DNA of 64,000 bases, taken from Roseateles hydrophilus. GTDB taxonomy: Bacteria; Pseudomonadota; Gammaproteobacteria; Burkholderiales; Burkholderiaceae_C. Below are positions 47,962 through 55,425 of this stretch, piece by piece. Location: positions 372,001-436,000 of the forward strand of contig NZ_JAPPUY010000002.1 in NCBI RefSeq assembly GCF_026712245.1, given 5' to 3'. Under the pieces are notes generated by a model. That model saw nothing but the letters and a program-made list of their open reading frames with translations, searched no databases and was not told the origin of the DNA. A program made the position numbers and the translations under genes. How positions within the stretch are numbered: the first letter of the stretch is position 1; the number at the start of each line of letters is the position of its first letter.

Positions 47962-48538
47962 TGATGTGAGCGACGAAGACCACTTCGAGCGCCAACTGGC
48001 CGAGCGGCTGGCGGCGCTGCGCATGGCCGCGGGCTGGTCGCTGGACGAGCTGGCCACGCGCAGCGGCGTCAGCCGGGCGACGCTGTCGCGGCTGGAGCGG
48101 GGCGAGACCAGCCCCACCGCGACGCTGCTGTCGCGGCTGGCGCGTGCGCATGGGCTCCCGTTGAGCCGGCTGCTGGCCGAGGCCGAGGCGCTGCCCGTGC
48201 GCCTGCTGCGCGCGGCCGACCAGCCGCGCTGGCACGACCAGCACAGCGGCTTCGAGCGCCGCATGCGCTGCCCGCCGCTGGCCGGCTTTGCGACCGAGGT
48301 CATCGAGGCGGTGCTCGCGCCCGGGGCCGAGCTGGTCTACGACGAGCCGCCCGTGGCGCGGCTGGAGCACCACCTGTGTCTGCTGGACGGCCAGGTGCGG
48401 CTCACGCTGCAGGGGCAGCCCTTCGAGCTCGCGCCCGGCGATTCGCTGAGTTTTCGCTGCCAGGGGCGCAGCATCTTTGCCAACCCCGGGGACCGGCCCG
48501 CGCGCTATCTGCTCGCGATGACGGTGCCCACGCTGTAA
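47945..48538 (+). CDS. XRE-family regulator with C-terminal cupin domain
   Basis: Transcription factor of 197 residues. Helix-turn-helix at about 17-70 (ERLAALRMAAGWSLDELATR then SGVSRATLSRLERGETSPTA), followed by a linker and a cupin beta-barrel (about 115-197) with LEHHLCLLDGQVRLTLQGQP and FELAPGDSLSFRCQG. Such regulators sense small metabolites and commonly control a neighbouring transporter and enzyme. Here a DMT transporter is divergent and a GNAT acetyltransferase follows after 16 bases, a common trio. Ligand unknown. Confidence 0.92.
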   Translation: MGENFSDVSDEDHFERQLAERLAALRMAAGWSLDELATRSGVSRATLSRLERGETSPTATLLSRLARAHGLPLSRLLAEAEALPVRLLRAADQPRWHDQHSGFERRMRCPPLAGFATEVIEAVLAPGAELVYDEPPVARLEHHLCLLDGQVRLTLQGQPFELAPGDSLSFRCQGRSIFANPGDRPARYLLAMTVPTL

Positions 48539-48554
48539 CCAAACGCGCAAGACC

Positions 48555-49034
48555 ATGATCGATGACCCTGCCCTGCGGCTCGAAGCCCTCGACCCGGGCC
48601 ACCCCCAGGCCCAGGCGCTGATGGCCCGTTCCGAGGCCTTGATGAACGCGCTCTACCCCAGCGAGAGCAACCACTTCGAGCCGCCGGCCGGGCTGCGTCC
48701 GCCGGGCGGCAGCTTCTTCGGCATCTGGCGCGGCGAGCAACTGCTGGCCTGCGGTGGCGTCAAGCATGTCGCGGCGGGCGAGGGGCCGGCGTATGGGGAG
48801 ATCAAGCGCCTGTTCGTGCTGGACAGCGAGCGCGGCCGCGGCCTTGCGCGCCGGCTGATGGCGCGGTTAGAGGCCGAGCTGCTGGCGCGCGGCGTGCGGC
48901 TGGCGCGGCTGGAAACGGGCATCTACCAGCCCGAGGCGCTGGCGCTGTACGAGCGGCTGGGCTACGTGGCCTGCGGGCCCTTTGGCGGCTACGCGCCCGA
49001 CCCGCTCAGCGCCTTTCTGGAAAAGCAGCTGTAG
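48555..49034 (+). CDS. GNAT-family N-acetyltransferase
   Basis: Cytoplasmic acetyltransferase of 159 residues. Motif A is EIKRLFVLDSERGRGLARRL (about 83-102) with R-G-R-G-L-A contacting acetyl-CoA, and motif B is LETGIYQPEALALYERLGYV. SNHFEPPAGLRPPGGSFFGI near the N-terminus probably lines the acceptor site. It follows the XRE-cupin gene closely and is likely co-regulated with it. The substrate is unknown; with an exporter divergent, acetylation of an amino acid or analogue for export is one possibility. Confidence 0.88.
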   Translation: MIDDPALRLEALDPGHPQAQALMARSEALMNALYPSESNHFEPPAGLRPPGGSFFGIWRGEQLLACGGVKHVAAGEGPAYGEIKRLFVLDSERGRGLARRLMARLEAELLARGVRLARLETGIYQPEALALYERLGYVACGPFGGYAPDPLSAFLEKQL

Positions 49035-49119
49035 CCCGCGCCGCACCGAAACACGGCGAAACTTCCCGGAGGTCACGCGGCCCATAATTCCGCGCCCCCC
49101 TGACAAGTTGAGACAAGCC

Positions 49120-50550
49120 ATGACCCGCGCCACCAAGATCGTCGCCACCCTCGGCCCCGCTTCCAACACGCCGGAGGTGCTGGAGCAGATGATCCGCGCC
49201 GGCGTCGACGTCGTGCGCCTGAACTTCTCGCACGGCAAGGCGCAGGACCACATCGACCGCGCGACCATGGTGCGCGAGGCTGCGGCGCGCGTCGGCAAGT
49301 CGGTGGCCATCATGGCCGACCTGCAGGGCCCCAAGATCCGCGTCGGCAAGTTCGAGAACAACAAGATCGAGCTCATCCCCGGCGCCAAGTTCATCCTCGA
49401 CGCCGACCGCACCGAGCTCGGCAATCAGGACATCGCCAGCCTGGACTACAAGGAACTGCCGCGCGACGTGAAGCCCGGCGACACGCTGCTGCTGAATGAC
49501 GGCCTGCTGGTGTTGACGGTCGACCACGTGCGCGGCGCGCAGGTGCACACCACCGTCAAGCTGGGCGGCGAACTGTCCAACAACAAGGGCATCAACAAGC
49601 AGGGCGGCGGCCTGACGGCCCCGGCCCTGACCGGCAAGGACATGGAGGACATCAAGACCGCGATGTCCTTCCAATGCGAATACCTGGCGGTGAGCTTCCC
49701 CAAGAACGCGACCGACATGGAAATGGCGCGCCAGCTGGCCAACGTGGCCGGTGAGCCCTATCGCCACAAGCCGGCCATGATCGCCAAGATCGAGCGCTAC
49801 GAAGCCATCCCGCACCTGGAAGCCATCCTGAAGGCCTCCGACGGCATCATGGTCGCCCGCGGCGACCTGGCCGTGGAAGTGGGCAACGCCGCCGTGCCGG
49901 CGCTGCAGAAGCGCATGATCAAGATGGCCCGCGAGCTGGACAAGGTGTCCATCACGGCCACGCAGATGATGGAGTCCATGATCGTGAACCCGGTGCCCAC
50001 GCGCGCCGAGGTGTCCGACGTCGCCAACGCGGTGCTGGACGGCACCGACGCCGTCATGCTGTCGGCCGAGACGGCCGCCGGCAAGTTCCCCATCGAGACC
50101 GTTGAGCAGATGGCCGCCATCGCGCTGGAAGCCGAGCGGGCCGAGTTCGTCACGCTGGACACCGACTTCGCCGGCCGCCAGTTCGGCCGCATCGACCAGT
50201 CCATCGCGATGGGCGCGCTGTTCACGGCGCATCACCTGGGCTGCAAGGCCATCCTGGCGCTGACCGAGTCCGGCTCCACCGCGCTGTGGATGAGCCGCCA
50301 CCGCATCAACGTGCCCATCTTCGGCCTGACCAGCAAGGTCGTCAGCCAGCGCCGCATGGCGCTGTACCGCAACGTCACGCCGCTGCTGATGCCGGACTTC
50401 GACGATCGCGACGAGGCCCTGGCCGCCGCCGAGAAGATCCTCGTGGAGCGCGGCGTGCTGATGCCCGGCGACACCTACGCCATCACCTGCGGCGAGCCGA
50501 TGGGCTACCCGGGCGGTACGAACATGCTGAAGGTCTGCCGAGTGGGCTGA
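49120..50550 (+). CDS. pyk: Pyruvate kinase
   Basis: Final glycolytic step, phosphoenolpyruvate plus ADP to pyruvate plus ATP. The 476-residue protein has TKIVATLGPASNTPEVLEQM at 5-24, DVVRLNFSHG, IMADLQGPKIRVG, MIAKIERYEAIPHLEAI with the catalytic Lys, GIMVARGDLAVEVG and SITATQMMESMI. The C-terminal allosteric domain (about 345-476) is present. The start at 49120 matches the conserved N-terminus; the frame is open upstream. Confidence 0.97.
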   Translation: MTRATKIVATLGPASNTPEVLEQMIRAGVDVVRLNFSHGKAQDHIDRATMVREAAARVGKSVAIMADLQGPKIRVGKFENNKIELIPGAKFILDADRTELGNQDIASLDYKELPRDVKPGDTLLLNDGLLVLTVDHVRGAQVHTTVKLGGELSNNKGINKQGGGLTAPALTGKDMEDIKTAMSFQCEYLAVSFPKNATDMEMARQLANVAGEPYRHKPAMIAKIERYEAIPHLEAILKASDGIMVARGDLAVEVGNAAVPALQKRMIKMARELDKVSITATQMMESMIVNPVPTRAEVSDVANAVLDGTDAVMLSAETAAGKFPIETVEQMAAIALEAERAEFVTLDTDFAGRQFGRIDQSIAMGALFTAHHLGCKAILALTESGSTALWMSRHRINVPIFGLTSKVVSQRRMALYRNVTPLLMPDFDDRDEALAAAEKILVERGVLMPGDTYAITCGEPMGYPGGTNMLKVCRVG

Positions 50551-50559
50551 CCCACCCCC

Positions 50560-50627
50560 GAGGCGCTCACGCGCCTCTCCCCAAGGGGGCGCCGCCGGTG
50601 GCCCGGCAAAGCCGGTTCCACGGCGGC
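50560..50627. repeat. REP-like cluster of nested palindromes after pyk
   Basis: The gap after pyk contains GAGGCGC-TCAC-GCGCCTC (50560-50577), CCCC-AA-GGGG, and a long nested hairpin at 50591-50627 whose arms are GCCGCC, GTGG and CCGGC, pairing with GCCGG, CCAC and GGCGGC around an AAA loop. It resembles the unit at 24126. It may act as a barrier between the convergent pyk and merR-type genes. Confidence 0.55.
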
Positions 50628-50662
50628 TGCTGCATGAGAAGCCGACCGCTGGCGCGGCGGTT

Positions 50663-51085
50663 TCAGTGGCTGTGGCCGATGTGGTTTTTTGCCGGCGGTT
50701 CGGCGCCCGGCTGGGCCAGGCCTTCGAGGATGGCGCAGGCGCCCTCGGTGCCGGTGCAGCGGGCACGCAGCGCGCGCAACTCCCGCTCCAGTTCCTGCAG
50801 CGCCGCGATGCGCGCGCTGACATGGCCGATGTGCGCCTCCAGCAGCGCACTGGTCTCGGCGCAGTGGCCGCCGGCCTGCAGCGCCAGCAGCGTGCGCACC
50901 TCGGCCAGGTTCATGTCCAGCGAGCGGCAGCGGCGGATGAAGTGCAGGCGCTCGGCGTCCGCCGCGCCGTAGATGCGGTAGCCCGCGTCGGTGCGCGGGG
51001 GCGTGTCCAGCAGGCCCTCGCGCTCGTAGTGGCGGATGGTGTCGATGGCCGTGCCCGTCAGCCGGGCGAGTTCGCCGATGCGCAT
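50663..51085 (-). CDS. MerR-family metal-responsive regulator (CadR/PbrR-like)
   Basis: Dimeric activator of 140 residues. N-terminal winged helix MRIGELARLTGTAIDTIRHY, then EREGLLDTPPRTDAGYRIYG; the dimer coiled coil follows. C-terminal Cys residues (RRCRSLDMN, GGHCAETS, RCTGTEGAC) fit the three-Cys Cd(II)/Pb(II) site of CadR/PbrR, and the tail HIGHSH may add a metal site. It is divergent from a CDF-type cation transporter with a classic MerR promoter between them, so metal-induced efflux is the expected circuit. Cd, Pb and Zn cannot be told apart by sequence alone. Confidence 0.9.
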   Translation of the reverse strand: MRIGELARLTGTAIDTIRHYEREGLLDTPPRTDAGYRIYGAADAERLHFIRRCRSLDMNLAEVRTLLALQAGGHCAETSALLEAHIGHVSARIAALQELERELRALRARCTGTEGACAILEGLAQPGAEPPAKNHIGHSH

Positions 51086-51111
51086 GCGGCGATTGTGGCG
51101 CGTCATCCCGC

Positions 51112-51142
51112 TTGACTCTGGGGTGGCTCCAGGGTTTGCAAT
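51112..51142 (+). promoter_or_regulatory. MerR-type promoter and operator for the cation transporter
   Basis: TTGACT (-35, 51112-51117) and TGCAAT (-10, 51137-51142) are separated by 19 bases, the over-long spacer that MerR proteins untwist. Within it ACTCTGG and CCAGGGT (51115-51121 and 51129-51135) form an imperfect dyad (six of seven) like known CadR/PbrR operators. It lies 33 bases upstream of the transporter start. Confidence 0.8.
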
Positions 51143-51175
51143 GGCGGCATCGTTCACCAGCCCTTGCGCATCCCC

Positions 51176-51817
51176 ATGAGCCACGCCTGCCACGACCATG
51201 ACCACTGCAGCAGCAGCCCGGCTGCCGATTCGCCGCGCTACCGGCGCGTGCTGTGGGCGGCGCTGCTGATCAACGCCGCGATGGCCGTCATCGAGGTGGC
51301 CTCGGGCTGGCGCGCGGGCTCGCTGTCGCTGTGGGCCGACGCGGTGGACTTCATCGGTGATGCCGCCAACTACGGCGCGTCACTCGCCGTGCTGTCGGCT
51401 GGCCTGCTGTGGCGGGCGCGGCTGGCCTGGCTCAAGGGCGTGACCATGGCGGTGTTCGGGCTGGGCGTGCTGGCGCACGCGGCCTGGTCCGCCTGGGCCG
51501 GCGCCGCACCGGAGGCGGCCACCATGGGCATCGTCGGCGCGCTGGCGCTGGCGGCCAACGTGGGCGTGGCGCTGATGCTCTATGCCTTCCGCGAGGGCGA
51601 CGCCAACATGCGCGCCGTGTGGCTGTGCAGCCGCAACGACGCGCTGGGCAATGTGGCCGTGGTGGCCGCCGCCGGCGGCGTGGCGCTGACGGGTCAGGCC
51701 TGGCCGGACCTGCTGGTGGCCGTGGCGATGGCGGGGCTGGCGCTGCATTCCTCGCGTGACGTGCTGCGCCGGGCGCGCCAGGAGCTGCGCGAAGCCGCGC
51801 CGGCCCACGCGCACTGA
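51176..51817 (+). CDS. CDF-like cation transporter
   Basis: Inner-membrane divalent-metal efflux protein of 213 residues. The N-terminus MSHACHDHDHC is His/Cys-rich and could bind metal. Six helices carry the CDF metal-site motifs SLWADAVDFIGDAANYG (D55, D58, D62) and CSRNDALGN (N154, D155). It lacks the usual C-terminal cytoplasmic domain, ending soon after helix 6, which is typical of the short form paired with CadR/PbrR regulators. Regulated by the divergent MerR-type gene. Confidence 0.88.
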   Translation: MSHACHDHDHCSSSPAADSPRYRRVLWAALLINAAMAVIEVASGWRAGSLSLWADAVDFIGDAANYGASLAVLSAGLLWRARLAWLKGVTMAVFGLGVLAHAAWSAWAGAAPEAATMGIVGALALAANVGVALMLYAFREGDANMRAVWLCSRNDALGNVAVVAAAGGVALTGQAWPDLLVAVAMAGLALHSSRDVLRRARQELREAAPAHAH

Positions 51818-51834
51818 GTCGCCCTTGGCAGGGC

Positions 51835-52842
51835 TCAGCCGCGTGGCGGCAGGCGGTGCGTGGCGCCGATGGGCAGCGTGAAGAACGCGCCCTCGTCCAG
51901 CCCGCGCGCGGCGCGCTGGGCGCGCAGCTGGCGGGGCGGCTCGTCCAGCGATTCGTCGGTCAGCTCGAAGGTGCCCCAGTGCACGCCCAGCGAGCGCTTG
52001 GCGCCCAGGTCGGCGTGGATGTTGAGCGCCTCCTCCACGTTGACATGCTGCGGCGCCATGAACCAGCGCGGTTCGTAGGCGCCGATGGGCAGCAGCGCGA
52101 TGTCGAAGCCACCGTCGCGTTGCCGGGGTGCGAAGCGCGCGCGGATGTCGGCAAAGTCGCGGGAGTAGCCGGTATCGCCCGCGAAGAACAGCTGGCAGTC
52201 CGGCGCGAACACCGCGAAGCCGCCCCAGAGCGTCTTGAGCCGGTCGTTCAGGCCTCGGGCGGACCAGTGCTGAGCCGGCACCAGCGTGATCTCCACGCCG
52301 TCCAGCGGCGTGTGCTGCCACCAGTCCAGCTCCACGACGCGCGCGATGCCGCGCCGCCGGAACCAGTCGGCCAGCCCCAGCGGCACGACGAACAGCGGGC
52401 CGCCGCCCGGCTGCGCCGCCAGCGCGCGGCAGGAGGGCAGGTCCAGGTGGTCGTAGTGGTTGTGCGACACCAGCACCGCGTCGATGGGCGGCAGCTCGGT
52501 CAGCGCCACGCCCGGCGGCTGTGCGCGCCGCGGCCCGGCGAAGGAGACCGGCGACGCGCGCGTCGAGAAGATGGGGTCGGTCAGCAGGTTCAGCCCGCCC
52601 AGCTGGGCCAGCACGGTGGCGTGGCCTATCCAGGTGACGGCCGGCTGCTGCGCCAGGCCGCGGTTGGCGTGCAGGAAGGGCAGGTCGGCCGGCTGCGTGG
52701 GGATGGGCTCCACCGGCGGCCGGGGCAGGCCCTGGCGGGCCGCCTGCCAGCGCCAGCGCAGCACGTCGGCCAGCGACTTGGGTTCGAAGTCGCCGTGGTT
52801 GTTCTGGAACGCGCCGTCGCGGTGGTGCGGCGGGCGGGCCAT
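51835..52842 (-). CDS. MBL-fold metallo-hydrolase (NAPE-PLD/UlaG-like)
   Basis: Hydrolase of 335 residues with the metallo-beta-lactamase fold. VTWIGHATVLAQLGGLNLLT at 69-88, the metal motif SHNHYDHLD at 126-134 (H127, H129, D131, H132), LFFAGDTGYSRDF and LGVHWGTF give the remaining ligands. The overall pattern resembles RomA and NAPE-phospholipase D-like proteins; substrate unknown. Its start codon overlaps the stop of the cyanophycin synthetase gene by one base (TGATG), so it is translationally coupled to it, which raises the chance of a role in cyanophycin metabolism. Confidence 0.88.
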   Translation of the reverse strand: MARPPHHRDGAFQNNHGDFEPKSLADVLRWRWQAARQGLPRPPVEPIPTQPADLPFLHANRGLAQQPAVTWIGHATVLAQLGGLNLLTDPIFSTRASPVSFAGPRRAQPPGVALTELPPIDAVLVSHNHYDHLDLPSCRALAAQPGGGPLFVVPLGLADWFRRRGIARVVELDWWQHTPLDGVEITLVPAQHWSARGLNDRLKTLWGGFAVFAPDCQLFFAGDTGYSRDFADIRARFAPRQRDGGFDIALLPIGAYEPRWFMAPQHVNVEEALNIHADLGAKRSLGVHWGTFELTDESLDEPPRQLRAQRAARGLDEGAFFTLPIGATHRLPPRG

Positions 52843-55403
52843 CAGCCTTCGGCGATGCGCTTGGCCAGGTGCGCCAGCGCTTCCTCCACCTGGTCCACCA
52901 GCACCAGGCACAGGTCGCCCGGCTGCAGGCGGGCCAGCGCCCGGTCGATGGCGAGGAACTCGCCGACGATCTCCTCGATGTGCGTGGTGCGCGTGGCGCC
53001 CTGCAGGCCGGCACGCAACAGCGCCACCACCTCGCCGGCCTCGCGGCCGCGCTGGCAGGCGTCTTCGTACAGCACGACGTCGTCGAACGCGGCGCCGAGG
53101 ATCTCGGTCTGCACGCGGATGTCCTCGTCGCGCCGGTCGCCTGCGCCGCTGATGACAACGACGCGCTTCTTCGCCGGCATCGCGGCGACGGCGCCGACCA
53201 GTGCCTTCATCGCGTCGCCGTTGTGGCCGTAGTCGGCGATGACGGTGGCGCCGCGGTAGTCCATCACGTTGAAGCGGCCGGGCGCGTTGTCGGCGTCATT
53301 CGCGAAGCTGCCCACGCCGCGGCGGATGGTGTCCCAGTCCAGCCCCACGCCCCAGGCCGCGGCGACGGCGGCCATCGCGTTCTCGACCTGGAAGCCGATG
53401 ACGCCGCCGCGCGTCAGCGGGATGTCGCGCAGCGGGATGCTCTCGCGCCACACGCCCTGCGCGGCGACGAGCTGGTCGCCGTCCACGTAGACGCAGCGCT
53501 TGCCCTGGGCACGGTGCGTGGCCATCACCGGGTGGTGGCGATCGGCCGCGAAGTAGATGACCTGGCCGGGGCAGATGGCGGCCATCTGCGCGGTCAGCGG
53601 GTCGGTGGCGTTCAGCACCGCGTAGCCGCTCGGCGCCACGTTCTGCACGATGACGCGCTTGACCAGCACCAGGTCTTCCGCGGTGTGCAGGAAGTTCATG
53701 CCCAGGTGGTCGCCCGCGCCGACGTTGGTGACGACGGCCACCTGGCAGCGGTCAAAGCCCAGGCCTTCGCGCAGGATGCCGCCGCGCGCGGTTTCCAGCA
53801 CGGCAGCTTCCACGTCCGGGTGCATCAGCACGTTGCGGGCGCTCTTGGGGCCGGAGCAGTCGCCGCTGTCGATCTGGCGGCCGTCCACGTAGACGCCGTC
53901 GGTGTTGGTCATGCCGACCTTCAGCCCGCAGCTGGCGAACATGTGCGCGATCAGGCGCGTCACGGTGGTCTTGCCATTGGTGCCCGTGACGGCCACGACC
54001 GGGATGCGGCCGTCCTCGGCCTTGTTGCCCGTGCCGAACAGGTGGCCGATGATGGCCTCGCCGACGTTTCGGCCCTTGCCGAAGCTGGGGCTCAGGTGCA
54101 TGCGCAGGCCCGGCGCGGCGTTGACCTCGACGATGCCGCCGTTGATCTCCTCCAGCGGGCGCAGCACGCTCTCGGCCACCACGTCCACGCCGCACACATG
54201 CAGGCCCACGACCTGCGCGGCCGCGATGGCGCGGGCGGCCACTTCGGGGTGCACGTCGTCCGTCACGTCGGTGGCGGTGCCGCCGGTGGACAGGTTGGCG
54301 TTGTTGCGCAGGATGACGCGCTGGCCCTTCTCGGGCACGGACTCGGGCGTCAGGCCTTGCTGCGTGAGGCGCGCGACGGCGATGTCGTCGAAGCGGATCT
54401 TGGTCAGCGAGGTGGCGTGGCCGTCACCTCGGCGGGGGTCGCTGTTGACCTTGTCGACCAACTGCTTGACGGTCAGTTGGCCGTCGCCGATGACATGCGG
54501 CGGGTCGCGGCGGGCGGCGGCGATGAGCTTGTCGCCGATCACCAGCAGCCGGTAGTCGCCGCCCGGCAGGAACTTCTCGACCATGACCTGGCCGATCTCG
54601 TCGGCGGCCTTGTAGGCGATGTCGAAGTGGGCGCGGTCGACGACGTTGACCGTCACGCCCTTGCCCTGGTTGCCGTCCTGCGGCTTCACGACGACCGGCA
54701 GGCCGATCTCCTGGGCCACGGCCCAGCCGTCATCCGGCGAGTCCACCGGGCGGCCGATGGGCACCGGCACCCCGGCTGCCTGCAGCAGGCGCTTGCAGAG
54801 GTCCTTGTCCTGCGCGATGGATTCGCTGACGGCGCTGGTCGCATCGACCTCGGCGGCCCAGATGCGGCGCTGCTTGGCGCCCCAGCCGAACTGCACCAGG
54901 CTGCCCTGCGTCAGGCGCCGGAACGGGATGCCGCGGGCGATGGCCGCGTTGACGATGGAGCCGGTGGACGGGCCGAGGCGGATGTCCTCGTCCAGTTCGC
55001 GCAGGGCGGCCAGCACGGTGTCGGCATCGAACGGGCTGTCGTCCAGCGCGGCGTTGACCAGCTGCACCGCATGCTCGAAGGCGAGGCGACCGACATCCTC
55101 TTCGCTGTACTCGATGACGATCTGGTAGGTGCCGGCCTCTGGCGTGACATGGGTCTGGCTGAAGGTGACCGGGCAGCCGGCCTGGGCTTGCAGCGCCAGC
55201 GTGGCCTGCTCCAGCACCTGGGCCAGCGAGGCGTCGCCGCGCAGCGCGCCGATGGTGGGGAAGCGCTGGCGCAGGCGGGCCTCGAAGCCGGGCAGGCGCT
55301 CCAGCGAGCGCTCGGCGTCATTGCAATGCACGACGGCCTCGATGGCCGTGTGGCGGCTCCACATGTTGGGGCCGCGCAGCGCGCGGGTGCGGGAAACGTC
55401 CAT
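52842..55403 (-). CDS. cphA: Cyanophycin synthetase with intact Mur-ligase half
   Basis: Makes cyanophycin, a poly-Asp backbone with Arg side chains, in ATP-dependent steps. The 853-residue protein has an N domain (1-160), an ATP-grasp domain (about 200-460; VVVKPQDGNQGKGVTV at 237-252, EVNAAPGLRMHL) that adds Asp, and a Mur-ligase-like domain (from about 466; P-loop VTGTNGKTTVT at 472-482) that adds Arg. In the N domain the HxxEH-type sequence of its neighbour is AQVLEQ (61-66), with both His positions Gln. It is downstream of a second synthetase by 22 bases and coupled to an MBL hydrolase. Confidence 0.95.
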   Translation of the reverse strand: MDVSRTRALRGPNMWSRHTAIEAVVHCNDAERSLERLPGFEARLRQRFPTIGALRGDASLAQVLEQATLALQAQAGCPVTFSQTHVTPEAGTYQIVIEYSEEDVGRLAFEHAVQLVNAALDDSPFDADTVLAALRELDEDIRLGPSTGSIVNAAIARGIPFRRLTQGSLVQFGWGAKQRRIWAAEVDATSAVSESIAQDKDLCKRLLQAAGVPVPIGRPVDSPDDGWAVAQEIGLPVVVKPQDGNQGKGVTVNVVDRAHFDIAYKAADEIGQVMVEKFLPGGDYRLLVIGDKLIAAARRDPPHVIGDGQLTVKQLVDKVNSDPRRGDGHATSLTKIRFDDIAVARLTQQGLTPESVPEKGQRVILRNNANLSTGGTATDVTDDVHPEVAARAIAAAQVVGLHVCGVDVVAESVLRPLEEINGGIVEVNAAPGLRMHLSPSFGKGRNVGEAIIGHLFGTGNKAEDGRIPVVAVTGTNGKTTVTRLIAHMFASCGLKVGMTNTDGVYVDGRQIDSGDCSGPKSARNVLMHPDVEAAVLETARGGILREGLGFDRCQVAVVTNVGAGDHLGMNFLHTAEDLVLVKRVIVQNVAPSGYAVLNATDPLTAQMAAICPGQVIYFAADRHHPVMATHRAQGKRCVYVDGDQLVAAQGVWRESIPLRDIPLTRGGVIGFQVENAMAAVAAAWGVGLDWDTIRRGVGSFANDADNAPGRFNVMDYRGATVIADYGHNGDAMKALVGAVAAMPAKKRVVVISGAGDRRDEDIRVQTEILGAAFDDVVLYEDACQRGREAGEVVALLRAGLQGATRTTHIEEIVGEFLAIDRALARLQPGDLCLVLVDQVEEALAHLAKRIAEG

Positions 55404-55425
55404 GGTGTTGTGGGGTCTGTTGACG

